64,000 nt of DNA, taken from positions 4,477,001 through 4,541,000 of the forward strand of contig NZ_CP045295.1 of assembly GCF_009363095.1 (NCBI RefSeq), in the 5' to 3' direction. The DNA is from Paenibacillus cellulositrophicus. Lineage in GTDB: Bacteria > Bacillota > Bacilli > Paenibacillales > Paenibacillaceae. Below the pieces are notes generated by a model. The model saw only the letters and a program-made list of their open reading frames with translations, was not told the DNA's origin and did not search any database. Positions 53,441 through 62,321 of this stretch are shown here, in pieces; the stretch's first letter is position 1, and each line of letters opens with the position of its first letter. The translations under genes were made by a program, and so were the position numbers.

Positions 53441-54175
53441 ATGATTAAAGTAGTGACTTCAGCGGAGCGCCATACGTCGGAGCGGGGATGGATCCACAGC
53501 GAATTCAGCTTTTCGTTTGCCGATTATGATGATCCGAGCAATGCGCATTTTGGCTGCTTATTGGCCCATAACGACAATCAGCTAAGTCCGAAACAAGGCT
53601 TTAAGAAACATCCTCATCATGATTTGGAAATCGTCAGCTACGTCATCTCCGGCACGCTTGAACATAATGACGACATGGGAAATCAGGTTCAGCTGCCGGC
53701 GGGGACCGTTCAAGCCATGAGCGCAGGGTCCGGTGTTATGCACTCTGAGACCAATCCGTCGGAAGAAGAACCGGTCCGCTTTCTGCAAATGTGGTTCCTG
53801 CCGTCCACACCGGGCCACAGGCCCGCATGGAAAGCTCACCATTTTCCGAGGGAGGAGAGGATCAACAAGCTGGTTCCGCTTGTCAGCGGATCGGCGGAAG
53901 GATTGCCGAAGTCCCCGGATGCGCTTCAGATTCATGCCGACGTGTCCATCTGTTTTCCGATCCTGGAGACCGGGCAGGAATTGTTGTTCCCGCAAAAAGA
54001 GGATCGCAGGACGTTTCTGTTCCTGATTTCGGGTCACCTGGAAATCGGCTGCGACGACGGGACATTCCATCTGGAGCCCGGAGACTCGGCCAGGGTAAAA
54101 AAATCATGCGATCTTCATATTAAAGGAACGAGCAGCGAAGGAGAGTCTGAATTTGTACTGGTGGATATACCTTAA
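53441..54175 (+). CDS. Pirin-family cupin protein
   Basis: 244 residues, a bicupin of the pirin/YhaK/YhhW type. The first cupin has the metal-binding pattern HPHHDLEIVSYVISGTLEHND and HSETNPSEEEPVRFLQMWF; the second (LFLISGHLEIGCDDGTFHLEPGD) lacks the His set. Members bind iron and some oxidise quercetin-like flavonoids, so that activity is possible. ATG 53441 follows GGAGG by nine bases; an earlier in-frame ATG at 53366 has no site. Confidence 0.9.
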   Translation: MIKVVTSAERHTSERGWIHSEFSFSFADYDDPSNAHFGCLLAHNDNQLSPKQGFKKHPHHDLEIVSYVISGTLEHNDDMGNQVQLPAGTVQAMSAGSGVMHSETNPSEEEPVRFLQMWFLPSTPGHRPAWKAHHFPREERINKLVPLVSGSAEGLPKSPDALQIHADVSICFPILETGQELLFPQKEDRRTFLFLISGHLEIGCDDGTFHLEPGDSARVKKSCDLHIKGTSSEGESEFVLVDIP

Positions 54176-54192
54176 TTGCTGTCCCTTGACGG

Positions 54193-54255
54193 AAAAGCCC
54201 CCGGATGTTCCGGGAATCGACTGATTACAGCGGTTCCGGACATCAGGGGGCTTTC
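54193..54255. terminator. Bidirectional terminator
   Basis: AAAGCCCCCGGATG near 54195 pairs with CATCAGGGGGCTTT at 54241-54254, with an inner TTCCGG/CCGGAA stem. It serves the pirin gene and the convergent DUF1128 gene. Confidence 0.8.
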
Positions 54256-54273
54256 GAAATGTAAAGGGGAACC

Positions 54274-54498
54274 TTACGCTTTACGCAGACGTCCCAGCTC
54301 GGAGACCAGCGCTTCCACCTCGGAAATACTCAGATTGTCCTTGGACATCACCAGGTCGTAGACGTCCTGGATGTCCTCGTACCGGTCGACGGAGAACGCC
54401 GATGCATTCATGGCTGCGCCGCTGGCCATTCTCAGCTTCGTTTTAATGCCTTCAATCATATACTCTATATTTTCAGGTGTCTTTTGGGATAAATCCAT
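54274..54498 (-). CDS. DUF1128-family protein, YfkK-like
   Basis: 74 residues. The pattern KTPENIEYMIEGIKTKLRMASGAAMNASAFSVDRYEDIQDVYDLVMSKD (in two pieces) and ISEVEALVSELGRLRK follows the DUF1128 family, B. subtilis YfkK. It is a small soluble helical protein of unknown function. Confidence 0.82.
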   Translation of the reverse strand: MDLSQKTPENIEYMIEGIKTKLRMASGAAMNASAFSVDRYEDIQDVYDLVMSKDNLSISEVEALVSELGRLRKA

Positions 54499-54671
54499 GT
54501 CAAGCGCCCATCCTTTCCTGTGCCTAAGCTTGTGTTCTATTGTAGCATGTCTTCACGTCCGTTACTCTGTTTTTTTGTCCCATCCAGAAGCTCCCGTTTT
54601 CCAACCGGATCATTTTGCAGTAAAATCATTCTATCGAATGAAGAATGGACGAAGCAGGGAGGAGGCCAGGC

Positions 54672-55250
54672 ATGTCATTTCAAGATCCCCACCACATCCG
54701 CGGCACCAAGCACAGCAAGCAGATGAACGCGCAGGGGTTGACCGCGTTTTTCAGGCAGATTCATGAACGCCATCCGCTGGATAAAATCACTTTTGTGTGT
54801 ATCGGTACCGACCGGTCCACGGGGGATGCCCTCGGCCCGCTGACGGGAAGCGAACTGGTCCTGTACGGCGTCCCGAATGTCATCGGCACGCTGTCCTCTC
54901 CTTGCGACGCGCACAATTTGGAATCGGCCATCGCAGAGATACCGGCGGACCATACCGTTGTAGCGGTGGACGCCTGTCTGGGACATCCAGGTTCGGTCGG
55001 AAGCTACTTGCTGTCGGACGAGCCGCTGCTCCCCGCCAGATCGGTGGGCCGTATGCTGCCGGCCGTCGGCCATTACAGCGTGGCGGCCGTCGTCAATGTC
55101 AACGGGCCGCGGCCGTATTCGACGCTGCAGATGACCTCGCTGTACCAGGTCATGTCGATGGCCGGCCAGATCGCGTCTGCCGCGGCGGAAGGATTCGGAC
55201 TCAGCGGGGCGGAGGCAGAGGCCCGTTTCAAGTTATGGCCTTTGGCTTAA
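54672..55250 (+). CDS. yyaC: YyaC-family spore protein
   Basis: 192 residues, with the family core FVCIGTDRSTGDALGPLTG, DACLGHPGSVGSYLL and PAVGHYSVAAVVNV. YyaC-type proteins resemble the germination protease and hydrogenase-maturation protease fold and are made during sporulation; their substrate is unknown. The conserved Asp residues in GTDRSTGDALGP and VDACLG are the expected metal-binding or active-site acids. ATG 54672 follows GGGAGGAGGCC. Its presence supports a spore-forming host. Confidence 0.9.
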   Translation: MSFQDPHHIRGTKHSKQMNAQGLTAFFRQIHERHPLDKITFVCIGTDRSTGDALGPLTGSELVLYGVPNVIGTLSSPCDAHNLESAIAEIPADHTVVAVDACLGHPGSVGSYLLSDEPLLPARSVGRMLPAVGHYSVAAVVNVNGPRPYSTLQMTSLYQVMSMAGQIASAAAEGFGLSGAEAEARFKLWPLA

Positions 55251-55342
55251 TAATATACATAATTAATATATGCTTCATTTTTGCAAATCTATTACGATCA
55301 TACCGGCGAAATTCAAGCTGATATAGAAAGAAGGATGTCATC

Positions 55343-56137
55343 ATGGAAAAATTGATTTGTGACGGTCATACCCTTTGTTACACCGATCATGGCCAAGGTG
55401 AGCCGATTGTGCTGCTCCACGGCTTCTGCGGAAGCTCCGAATACTGGGATCTTTTGGTTCCGCTGCTGTCGGGCAGCCACCGGTGCATCGCGGTCGATCT
55501 GCGCGGCCATGGGCACTCGGACGCCCCGCTCGGCGCCTACTCGCTGGAGCAGATGGCGGATGACGTCCTGAAGCTGCTGGACGAGCTCGACCTGCCGAAG
55601 GTGACGCTGCTCGGCCACTCGATGGGCGGGTATGTGACGCTATCCTTCGCACAGCGTTACGCATCGCGGCTGAACGGATTCGGCCTCATCCATTCGACGG
55701 GCTATCCGGATACCGAGGAAGGCAAGGAGAAGCGCCTGAAGGCAGTCAGCACGATCCAATCGGAGGGCGTTACCGCATTTATCGACGGGCTGATCCCCGG
55801 GCTGTTTGCACCCGATGCAGACCAGACTCATCCCGAGCTCATCCAACGGGCCAAGGAAATCGGTTATTTGACACCGCCGCAGGGAGCGGCGGGGGCCGCC
55901 CTCGCCATGCGGGAGCGCCCGGACCGGCGGGACGTCATGTCAGCGACGGTGCTGCCGCTGCTGCTGGTTGCCGGAGAATATGACAGCATCGCGCCGCCGG
56001 AGAAGGTGTTCACGGTGGATAAGCCGAACGTGACCCAAGCCGTGATCCAAGGGGCGGGCCACATGAGTATGATGGAAGCCCCGAAGGAACTGGCGCGGGT
56101 AATCCTTCAATATATGCAGCAGACGAAGAACGCATAA
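55343..56137 (+). CDS. Alpha/beta-fold hydrolase
   Basis: 264 residues. Oxyanion segment HGFCGSSEYW near 26, DLRGHGHSD near 52, nucleophile Ser93 in GHSMGGY, the acid in GEYDSIAPPE, and the catalytic histidine in GAGHMSMMEAP. The substrate (ester, lactone or other) cannot be told. RBS GAAGGATG lies before ATG 55343. Confidence 0.88.
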   Translation: MEKLICDGHTLCYTDHGQGEPIVLLHGFCGSSEYWDLLVPLLSGSHRCIAVDLRGHGHSDAPLGAYSLEQMADDVLKLLDELDLPKVTLLGHSMGGYVTLSFAQRYASRLNGFGLIHSTGYPDTEEGKEKRLKAVSTIQSEGVTAFIDGLIPGLFAPDADQTHPELIQRAKEIGYLTPPQGAAGAALAMRERPDRRDVMSATVLPLLLVAGEYDSIAPPEKVFTVDKPNVTQAVIQGAGHMSMMEAPKELARVILQYMQQTKNA

Positions 56138-56151
56138 TCCGTATGACTCAA

Positions 56152-56185
56152 CCGGAAGCCGGACCCAGGCTTCCGGCTTTTTCTT
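56152..56185 (+). terminator. Terminator after the hydrolase gene
   Basis: CCGGAAGCC at 56152-56160 pairs with GGCTTCCGG at 56168-56176 around a seven-base loop, then CTTTTTCTTTT. Confidence 0.85.
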
Positions 56186-56330
56186 TTCCCCGGGTCTACC
56201 CTATGCCGGCTCCGGTCTGGCTCTTCCCTTTTTCTGATGAGTCCTGCAAGAACTGGCTTTGACCTCCCGAATGCCTTACAATCAAAGGGAAGCTGACAAG
56301 CTGATCTGAAGGAAGGACGGAGGACGATCC

Positions 56331-56984
56331 ATGTTCCGCAAAGATTACCTCGTACAGATGGTTGAAGATATGGTCGAAATGGTTGGTAAAGTGTTCGGAT
56401 TGAAACAGCAGAAGAAATATGCCGAAGCCCTATGGGAAATCGACGATCTGCTCAGCAAGAACTTCCGTCTCAATACCCGTCTGTTAAATTCCTTATCCGT
56501 AGAAGATATTATTGATATGTTTCGCCTGGGCGGCGGCGTGGAGGCTGACAAGCTGCAGACCGTAGCCCGGCTCCTGCAGGAGGAAGGCGGCGTGTACAAA
56601 GACATGGGGGAGGCGGATGAGGCGCTCAGACGTTTCATGAAATCGCTCCACCTCTATATATACGCCGACCTGAACGGTGCCCAACGCTCCATGCTGCAGC
56701 TGCAGGACCGCGTGGCGGAGCTGAAGGACGAAGTGAAGGGATACCGTCTTCCGGTCAAGACCGAGAAGATTCTGCTGTCCTACGAGGAGAAGGAAGGCCG
56801 GTTCGACGAAGCCGAGAACGTGCTCTTCCGGCTGCTCGATCAGCGGGAAATCACGGAAGAAGAAGGTGTTTCCTTCTATGAAAGGCTGCTTGAACGGGAC
56901 GACGAAGCCCTGAATCAAGGAGGGCTCCCGCGCAGCGAAGTGCTGGAAGGCATGGAGACGCTGCGGCGCAGGATCAATGCCTGA
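56331..56984 (+). CDS. Helical-repeat protein, DUF6483-like
   Basis: 217 residues, all-helical, with TPR-like repeats (KKYAEALWEIDDLL, MGEADEALRRFMKSLHLYIYA, GRFDEAENVLFRLLDQ). It seems to match the DUF6483 family of Bacillales; I am only moderately sure of the number. No catalytic motif is seen and it probably mediates protein contacts. GGAAGGACGGAGG lies before ATG 56331. The methyltransferase gene starts 18 bases after its stop, so both may be on one transcript. Confidence 0.7.
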   Translation: MFRKDYLVQMVEDMVEMVGKVFGLKQQKKYAEALWEIDDLLSKNFRLNTRLLNSLSVEDIIDMFRLGGGVEADKLQTVARLLQEEGGVYKDMGEADEALRRFMKSLHLYIYADLNGAQRSMLQLQDRVAELKDEVKGYRLPVKTEKILLSYEEKEGRFDEAENVLFRLLDQREITEEEGVSFYERLLERDDEALNQGGLPRSEVLEGMETLRRRINA

Positions 56985-57002
56985 AGCGAGCCTTATCTTA
57001 AG

Positions 57003-58232
57003 TTGAAAGCGAGATGTACTCTCTTGGAAGCATTACGCAAATTGATTCACGACATCATCGGGGAGTCGACTTTGATTACTGCGACGTTAAGCCAGCTTCG
57101 CAAACGTGAGGGAATTTCTTTCACCAAAGTCCAGATCAAACCCGTGGAATTAAAGAAAAAAGTGCATTACCAGCTGGCTTATGTTCATCCCAACAAAGTG
57201 GTGCATCAGAATCTGACGGCCGCAGAGGCCGAGCAGACGATCATAGAGCTGTTCGAGCAGACCTTCCGGCAGGCGCTGATCTGCACGCCCGAGGCGGATT
57301 ACCAGATTCTGATCAGCAAAAAATATAAAGTATCGATCCTGACCAAGTCTCCGACCAAAACGACGGCGGATCTGGCGCATAACCGCAAGAAGCAGTACGT
57401 GCTGGAAGAAGGGGAACCCGTACCCTTCCTGGTCGAGCTCGGCATCATGAACGAGCAGGGCAAGGTGCTTGCCCGCAAATACGATAAGTTCAAACAGATC
57501 AACCGCTTCTTGGAAATGGTCGAGGACATCCTTCCCTCTCTTCCTGACAGCCGCCCGATCACCATCGTGGATTTTGGCTGCGGCAAATCGTACCTGACCT
57601 TCGCCCTCTATCACTATTTGGCGGTCCAGGAGCGAAGGGTGCTGAATGTTGTCGGATTGGATCTGAAGGCGGATGTCATCGAACACTGCAGTATGCTGGC
57701 GGAAAAGCTCGAATATCAAAATTTGCGGTTTCTGGTCGGTGACATTGCGGATTATGACGAATTGGAGCAGGTCGATATGGTCGTCACGCTGCATGCCTGC
57801 GACACGGCGACCGATGCCGCGCTCGAGAAGGCGGTCCGCTGGAACGCCCAGGTGATCTTGTCGGTTCCGTGCTGCCAGCATGAGTTGTTCTCCCAGGTGA
57901 AGAACGACGCCCTGTCACCGCTCCTGTCGCACGGCATCCTGAAAGAACGCTTCTCGGCGCTCGCGACCGATGCCATTCGGGCCAAACTGCTGGACTTGAT
58001 GGGATATAAGACGCAGCTTCTGGAATTCATCGATCTGGAGCATACGCCCAAGAACATTTTGATCCGTGCGGTCAAGGGCAGCAGCGGCAGCCGGGATCAA
58101 TTGTGGCAGGAGTATACCGCGTTCCGCGATTTGCTCAGCGCTTCTCCTTATCTGGAGAAGGCATGTGCCGATTTGCTGCCCGAAGGCTCACTCCGGCAGG
58201 AGCAGGAAGAGAATGGCACCCGCCAATCGTAA
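57003..58232 (+). CDS. SAM-dependent methyltransferase, METTL25/RRNAD-like
   Basis: 409 residues. The class I motif IVDFGCGKSYLTFALYHYL is near residue 195, followed by VVGLDLK, FLVGDIADYDE and the unusual HACDTATDAAL and SVPCCQHEL, which mark the METTL25/RRNAD-like group. The first 150 residues form a separate domain (VQIKPVELKKKVHYQLAYVHPNKVVHQNL). The substrate is unknown, though an RNA or ribosomal role would fit. The start is TTG 57003 with a weak upstream site; a second TTG at 57024 is possible. Confidence 0.8.
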   Translation: MKARCTLLEALRKLIHDIIGESTLITATLSQLRKREGISFTKVQIKPVELKKKVHYQLAYVHPNKVVHQNLTAAEAEQTIIELFEQTFRQALICTPEADYQILISKKYKVSILTKSPTKTTADLAHNRKKQYVLEEGEPVPFLVELGIMNEQGKVLARKYDKFKQINRFLEMVEDILPSLPDSRPITIVDFGCGKSYLTFALYHYLAVQERRVLNVVGLDLKADVIEHCSMLAEKLEYQNLRFLVGDIADYDELEQVDMVVTLHACDTATDAALEKAVRWNAQVILSVPCCQHELFSQVKNDALSPLLSHGILKERFSALATDAIRAKLLDLMGYKTQLLEFIDLEHTPKNILIRAVKGSSGSRDQLWQEYTAFRDLLSASPYLEKACADLLPEGSLRQEQEENGTRQS

Positions 58233-58391
58233 ACAAAAATGCAGTTCAAATAGGCAGACGATATGAAGCGCAGCTTCCATGATCGCAGTGCACAGGACGA
58301 AGGCTCGGCTTTTGGGCTCCCCGTTTCGGCAAGTTAGCTTGGGGAAATACTGGCTAACAGAACGAGTGAACGGGAGCGTGAAATGTAGAGC

Positions 58392-60488
58392 ATGAAAGAG
58401 TGTGCACGGTGGATGATGGGGGCTGCGCTGTTTGCCGTGATGGCGGCTGCGGTCTGGCGTTCCGGCTTGTATTTTTCGGCGGATCTATACCCGGTATGGC
58501 TCGGCTTTGGCTTTTTCTGCGCCGGGGCGGGCGGATGGGGGTTGTACCAGCTCTGCAGGGGTCAGGCAGCCGAACGGCCGATGCTAGCCGGGGTGGCTGA
58601 AGCGTCACCGCTTGCGGGTTGGGTGCTGTGCAGCCCGTTTCTGATGATGCTTCTCTATGCCGTTCACGGGGCGATCGGTTCCGTGTCCGTGCTCGGGGAC
58701 GGGAATCAGGCGCTGCGCTGGGCACTGTATGGGTCGTTCGTGGTGTTGGCCTGGTTGCAGGGTTCGGACAAAAGGGGAAGGCTTGTGCTTGCGGCGGTGT
58801 GGCACATGACCGGAGGTCTTCTTGCTATGACGGCACTGCTTTCGGTGTACGGATGGTTCCCGCTGCCTTATGCGATCGCCTATACGGCGGATCCCGAAGT
58901 CAGCGCCACCGGCGCGCGGCTGGCAGGCATGCTGCAGTATCCCAACACGTTCGGCGCCGTGATGGCGTTGTTTCTGCTCGAGCGGCTGTTCGCGCTCGGC
59001 CCGCTGCTACAGCGGAAGACGGCCGCACTGCCCGGCCGCGTGCTCCTCGGCAGCCTGCCGCTGCTGCCGTACGCCGCCGCGCTCCTCCTCAGCGAGTCGC
59101 GCGGCGCCTGGCTGGCGGCCGGCGCGGCATGCGCCGCCGGCCTGCTGATGGAGCGGCGGCGCATGGCCGCGCCGCTCGTGCTCGCCGCCGCGCCACTGGC
59201 TGGCGCGGCGCTGCTGTACCGCCAGCTGGCCGCGGCCAAGCTGGCGGCGGAGCCGTGGCCCGGCCTGCTCACGCTGGCCGGGCTGTGGGCCGGCAGCATG
59301 CTGGCCGGCCGATGGCTCCTGCGCCTGCGCGGCGAAGCCGCAGGCGCGGGGCGCCGCCGCCTGGGCACGGCGGCAGGCGGCGCGCTGCTGGCCGCCGGTG
59401 CCGTCGTCGTCTTCGGCACCGTGCGGGAGCGCATCGTGCACAAGTTCGGCACGATGTCCGCCCGCCAGGCGATGGTTCAAGACGCCTGGGCGCTGGTGAA
59501 GGAGGCCCCCTGGCTGGGCCAAGGGGGCGATACGTGGCGCTTGTCCTACCGCGCAGTTCAATCGTCTCCCTATGTCGGGAGCCAAATGCACAGCGGGTAC
59601 GTGGATGTGCTGCTGAATACAGGGCTCATCGGACTCGTCCTGCTGACCGCCATGCTGGCCGCCGCCGGACTGCTGATCTTCAGGAAGTGCCGCCGCCTGC
59701 TGCCTTCCTACATCGCGTTCCTCCTGCACGGCGCAGTCGATATCGATTGGAGCTACGGGATGGTGTGGCTGCTGTTTTTCCTGCTTGCTGCTCAGGCTGC
59801 GGCGGAGCCTTCCCCCGTGGGGAAGAAGACCGGCGGCGTTCTAGCTTCACCGCCGGAGCGCATCCGCAGGCACGTCCCCGCGCTGCTGTCCCTCTGGATT
59901 GTCATCGCTGTAGGGAGCTCCTGCCTGGCGTACCGCGGCTATATGGGCCACGCCGAGCATATGCAGGCGCTGAGAAGCCGCGACAACCAGGCGGCAGCGG
60001 CTCGCCTTGCCTCATCGCTGCGGTGGAATCCGGCGAACTATTCGGCCGCCCTGGATTTGGCCGGGCTTGTCCCGCCGCCTGCAGCCGAGGCTATCCTCCG
60101 CCGCAGCCTCGCCTATGCGCCGCATCATCCCGGACTGCTGTGGGCTCTGGCCGACAATGCCGGCCGGCGGGGCGATGCGGGAGAGGCTATTTATTGGACT
60201 AGCGCCGCGCTCCGCCAGGATAAATACAATGCAGGGGAGCGGACGCGCAGCTTGGAGTGCCTGCTGCAGCTCGCGCGGGCCGAGTATACCGCCGGGCATG
60301 AAACGGAGGCCCGACGCATCGCCCGCTTTGGCTTCGGGCTGTACCATGATTATGCCCGCGCTGCGGAGGACACCGGGCTCCGGGTCATACGGAATGACCG
60401 GGAGTTCGCCCTAACGTTCGAGGCCAGGGAATGGGGCAGGCAGCTTGCGGCTTTGTCTGGTGTGAGGGCTCGATGGACGGTGGAATGA
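58392..60488 (+). CDS. O-antigen-ligase-like membrane protein with C-terminal TPRs
   Basis: 698 residues. The first 490 or so hold 10-12 spans, with a Wzy_C/O-antigen-ligase-type region between (LAGMLQYPNTFGAVMALFLL, SESRGAWLAA, then the loop SSPYVGSQMHSGYVDVLLNTG and HGAVDIDWSYGMVW). The last 190 residues have TPR-like repeats (ARLASSLRWNPANYSAALDLAGL, GDAGEAIYWTSAALRQDKYN). Such proteins transfer or polymerise surface sugars outside the membrane. Bases 58990-59460 are very GC-rich (mostly Ala, Leu, Arg, Gly) compared with the rest. No polysaccharide genes are adjacent. RBS GGGAGCGTGAAATG is 5' of the start. Confidence 0.78.
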   Translation: MKECARWMMGAALFAVMAAAVWRSGLYFSADLYPVWLGFGFFCAGAGGWGLYQLCRGQAAERPMLAGVAEASPLAGWVLCSPFLMMLLYAVHGAIGSVSVLGDGNQALRWALYGSFVVLAWLQGSDKRGRLVLAAVWHMTGGLLAMTALLSVYGWFPLPYAIAYTADPEVSATGARLAGMLQYPNTFGAVMALFLLERLFALGPLLQRKTAALPGRVLLGSLPLLPYAAALLLSESRGAWLAAGAACAAGLLMERRRMAAPLVLAAAPLAGAALLYRQLAAAKLAAEPWPGLLTLAGLWAGSMLAGRWLLRLRGEAAGAGRRRLGTAAGGALLAAGAVVVFGTVRERIVHKFGTMSARQAMVQDAWALVKEAPWLGQGGDTWRLSYRAVQSSPYVGSQMHSGYVDVLLNTGLIGLVLLTAMLAAAGLLIFRKCRRLLPSYIAFLLHGAVDIDWSYGMVWLLFFLLAAQAAAEPSPVGKKTGGVLASPPERIRRHVPALLSLWIVIAVGSSCLAYRGYMGHAEHMQALRSRDNQAAAARLASSLRWNPANYSAALDLAGLVPPPAAEAILRRSLAYAPHHPGLLWALADNAGRRGDAGEAIYWTSAALRQDKYNAGERTRSLECLLQLARAEYTAGHETEARRIARFGFGLYHDYARAAEDTGLRVIRNDREFALTFEAREWGRQLAALSGVRARWTVE

Positions 60489-60671
60489 CAGTATGCGGGA
60501 GCAGGATGCAGACGGTTCGGCCGCTTCCTGGTTTGTGGTCACTGCTTTGCCTTCTCCTAGCGTGCGTAGGTGTTATTCCTTGCGGCGCTGAAATGGGGGA
60601 CAGCCGTAATGAAGCCCGGCTGCCCCGATGGTGCGCGTTGCCCGATGGCTGTTAGGTGGGTGGACCAAACG

Positions 60672-60983
60672 TTACCCGCCGTAAGCGTCACGGAACGCGC
60701 TGCTGAGCCTGCCCGGATCCAGCTGCCACAGTTCGGCGAGCTCCGGACAGACTTCTTTGTCCCACCAGTCGCACTGCACCTTGCGGTTGCTCCGGTTTTC
60801 ATGAATCCATATGAGGTTGCCTACTACTTTGCGGTAGTACATCGATTCTCCCTGTTTGACCAGATCAGCCGGAATATGCACCTTCATTCGCTTGATCGCC
60901 CGGTAGAGCTCGTTGCTGCATTTCCTGCGGATGCCGCGTGCCGTTGGCAGAGCGGCCTTTTTGTTTTGCGGGATCTGGGGCAT
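60672..60983 (-). CDS. Conserved protein of unknown function
   Basis: 103 residues beginning QIPQNKKAALPTARGIRRKCSNELYRAIK, then MYYRKVVGNLIWIHENRSNRKVQCDWWDKEVCPEL and a C-terminal LDPGRLSSAFRDAYGG. It is basic, with Cys at three positions and a WIHENRSNRKVQCDWWD motif that looks conserved. I do not know the family. ATG 60983 follows AAAGGAGTGAG; an in-frame longer opening upstream lacks a site. Confidence 0.65.
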   Translation of the reverse strand: MPQIPQNKKAALPTARGIRRKCSNELYRAIKRMKVHIPADLVKQGESMYYRKVVGNLIWIHENRSNRKVQCDWWDKEVCPELAELWQLDPGRLSSAFRDAYGG

Positions 60984-61131
60984 CTGACTCACTCCTTTAC
61001 CCACACCATATGCTGCTTTTTCAAGTGAAGACACCGGCGGGAGCAGATTGGGCACCAAGTAGAAGTCATGTCCATCCCTGTGCTAGAATAGCTTTGAAGT
61101 AGAAGAGTACATTGGGGAAGTGGGGGCCAGC

Positions 61132-61746
61132 GTGCATTTAATATCGGATATCATTAATCAGTTATTTGACTGGATTCAAAGTCTGGGCTATTTCGGAATT
61201 ATGCTAGGTCTGATGATCGAGGTTATTCCCAGCGAGATCGTGCTGGCGTACGGAGGGTTTCTGGTGTCGTCGGGCCATATCAACTATATCGGCGCGGTTG
61301 TTTTTGGAACGGTCGGCGGCGTGATCGCGCAGCTGTTCATCTATTGGATCGGCCGCTATGGAGGACGCCCGGTGCTGGAGAAGTACGGGAAATACATTTT
61401 CATTCATAAAAAACATATCGATTACGCGGAGGAATGGTTCAACAAATACGGGACAGGCGTCATTTTCACGGCTCGGTTCATCCCGGTGGCAAGGCATGCC
61501 ATTTCCATCCCTGCAGGGATCTCCCGGATGAATCTCGGACGGTTTACGCTGCTGACCACCCTGGCTGTCATTCCTTGGTCCGCATTGTTTGTATATCTTG
61601 GTTACCTGCTCGGAGACCAGTGGAAAAATATCGATGAGAAGGCGGCTCCATACATAACGCCGATTCTGCTCATTGCGCTGGCGCTGCTGATCGTGTATTT
61701 TCTGATTAAATGGATCAATAACAGAAGGAAGAGAGGCGTTCACTAA
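61132..61746 (+). CDS. DedA-family membrane protein
   Basis: 204 residues with about five hydrophobic segments and the DedA features IEVIPSEIVLAYGGFLVSSG, VIAQLFIYWIGRYGGRP and FTARFIPVARHAISIPAGISRMN. DedA proteins are lipid-flippase-type transporters (undecaprenyl-phosphate or phosphatidylethanolamine). The start is taken as GTG 61132, with GTG 61120 also possible. Its stop shares one base with the start of the next gene, so the two are coupled. Confidence 0.88.
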   Translation: MHLISDIINQLFDWIQSLGYFGIMLGLMIEVIPSEIVLAYGGFLVSSGHINYIGAVVFGTVGGVIAQLFIYWIGRYGGRPVLEKYGKYIFIHKKHIDYAEEWFNKYGTGVIFTARFIPVARHAISIPAGISRMNLGRFTLLTTLAVIPWSALFVYLGYLLGDQWKNIDEKAAPYITPILLIALALLIVYFLIKWINNRRKRGVH

Positions 61747-62312
61747 TGGCTAAAAATGTGGCAGATTATTTGAATCGCGGGATTTCTCCCGAACAGTTCG
61801 TGAGCGGCATGCAGAAAAACCAGGAGGCTTTCAAGAACGGTTACGAGCAGTTTGCGTGGAGCGATGAAGGCGACAGGGAGTTTTTTGAAAGCCTGAAGTT
61901 TCGCGACGACCTCCGCGTGCTGATCCTGGCTGCCGATTGGTGCGGTGACGTTGTTCGCAACGTTCCGGTCGTGTTCCGGGCGCTGGAAGCGGCGGAAATT
62001 CCGGTCGAGGTGTTTATTCTGGAAGAGAATTATGATTTGATGGACCAGTATTTGACGATGGGCGGCCGGAGTGTGCCTGTAGTCATTTTTGCGGATACGG
62101 GCGGATACGTCTTGGGCACCTGGGGGCCGCGTCCGGCTCACGTTCAAAAGTTCATGGTCGAATTCAAACAGAACAATCCGGACCGGGAAGCTGCCGACTA
62201 TCAGGACAACCTGGCGATTACCCGCAAACAGATCGTCGAAGCTTATGGGGAAGGAACGGGCTTTCACGCCTCGATCATCAAAGAGCTGCGTGAACTGATT
62301 TCCGGATTTTAA
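61746..62312 (+). CDS. Thioredoxin-like protein with a single active-site cysteine
   Basis: 188 residues of the thioredoxin fold. The active site is AADWCGDVVRN with Cys66, but the second cysteine of the usual WCxxC is Val (CGDV), while the cis-proline region GGRSVPVVIF is kept. This suits the family of bacillar thioredoxin-like proteins that may act as monothiol or binding proteins rather than disulfide reductases. Its ATG overlaps the DedA stop (TAATG), and the MBL gene follows in 10 bases, so the three form one operon. Confidence 0.8.
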   Translation: MAKNVADYLNRGISPEQFVSGMQKNQEAFKNGYEQFAWSDEGDREFFESLKFRDDLRVLILAADWCGDVVRNVPVVFRALEAAEIPVEVFILEENYDLMDQYLTMGGRSVPVVIFADTGGYVLGTWGPRPAHVQKFMVEFKQNNPDREAADYQDNLAITRKQIVEAYGEGTGFHASIIKELRELISGF

Positions 62313-62321
62313 TCTGAGGCC

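Noticed and set aside
58619-60202. 527-codon plus-strand frame overlapping the O-antigen-ligase-like gene
   Set aside because: It is rich in Arg, Gly and Ala, has no domain pattern, and exists because of the high GC of the real gene; the ligase frame has spans, TPRs and an RBS.
60473-60655. Hydrophobic plus-strand frame starting inside the end of the ligase gene
   Set aside because: No RBS, overlaps the ligase end by 16 bases, Cys-rich end with no family; considered but not supportable.
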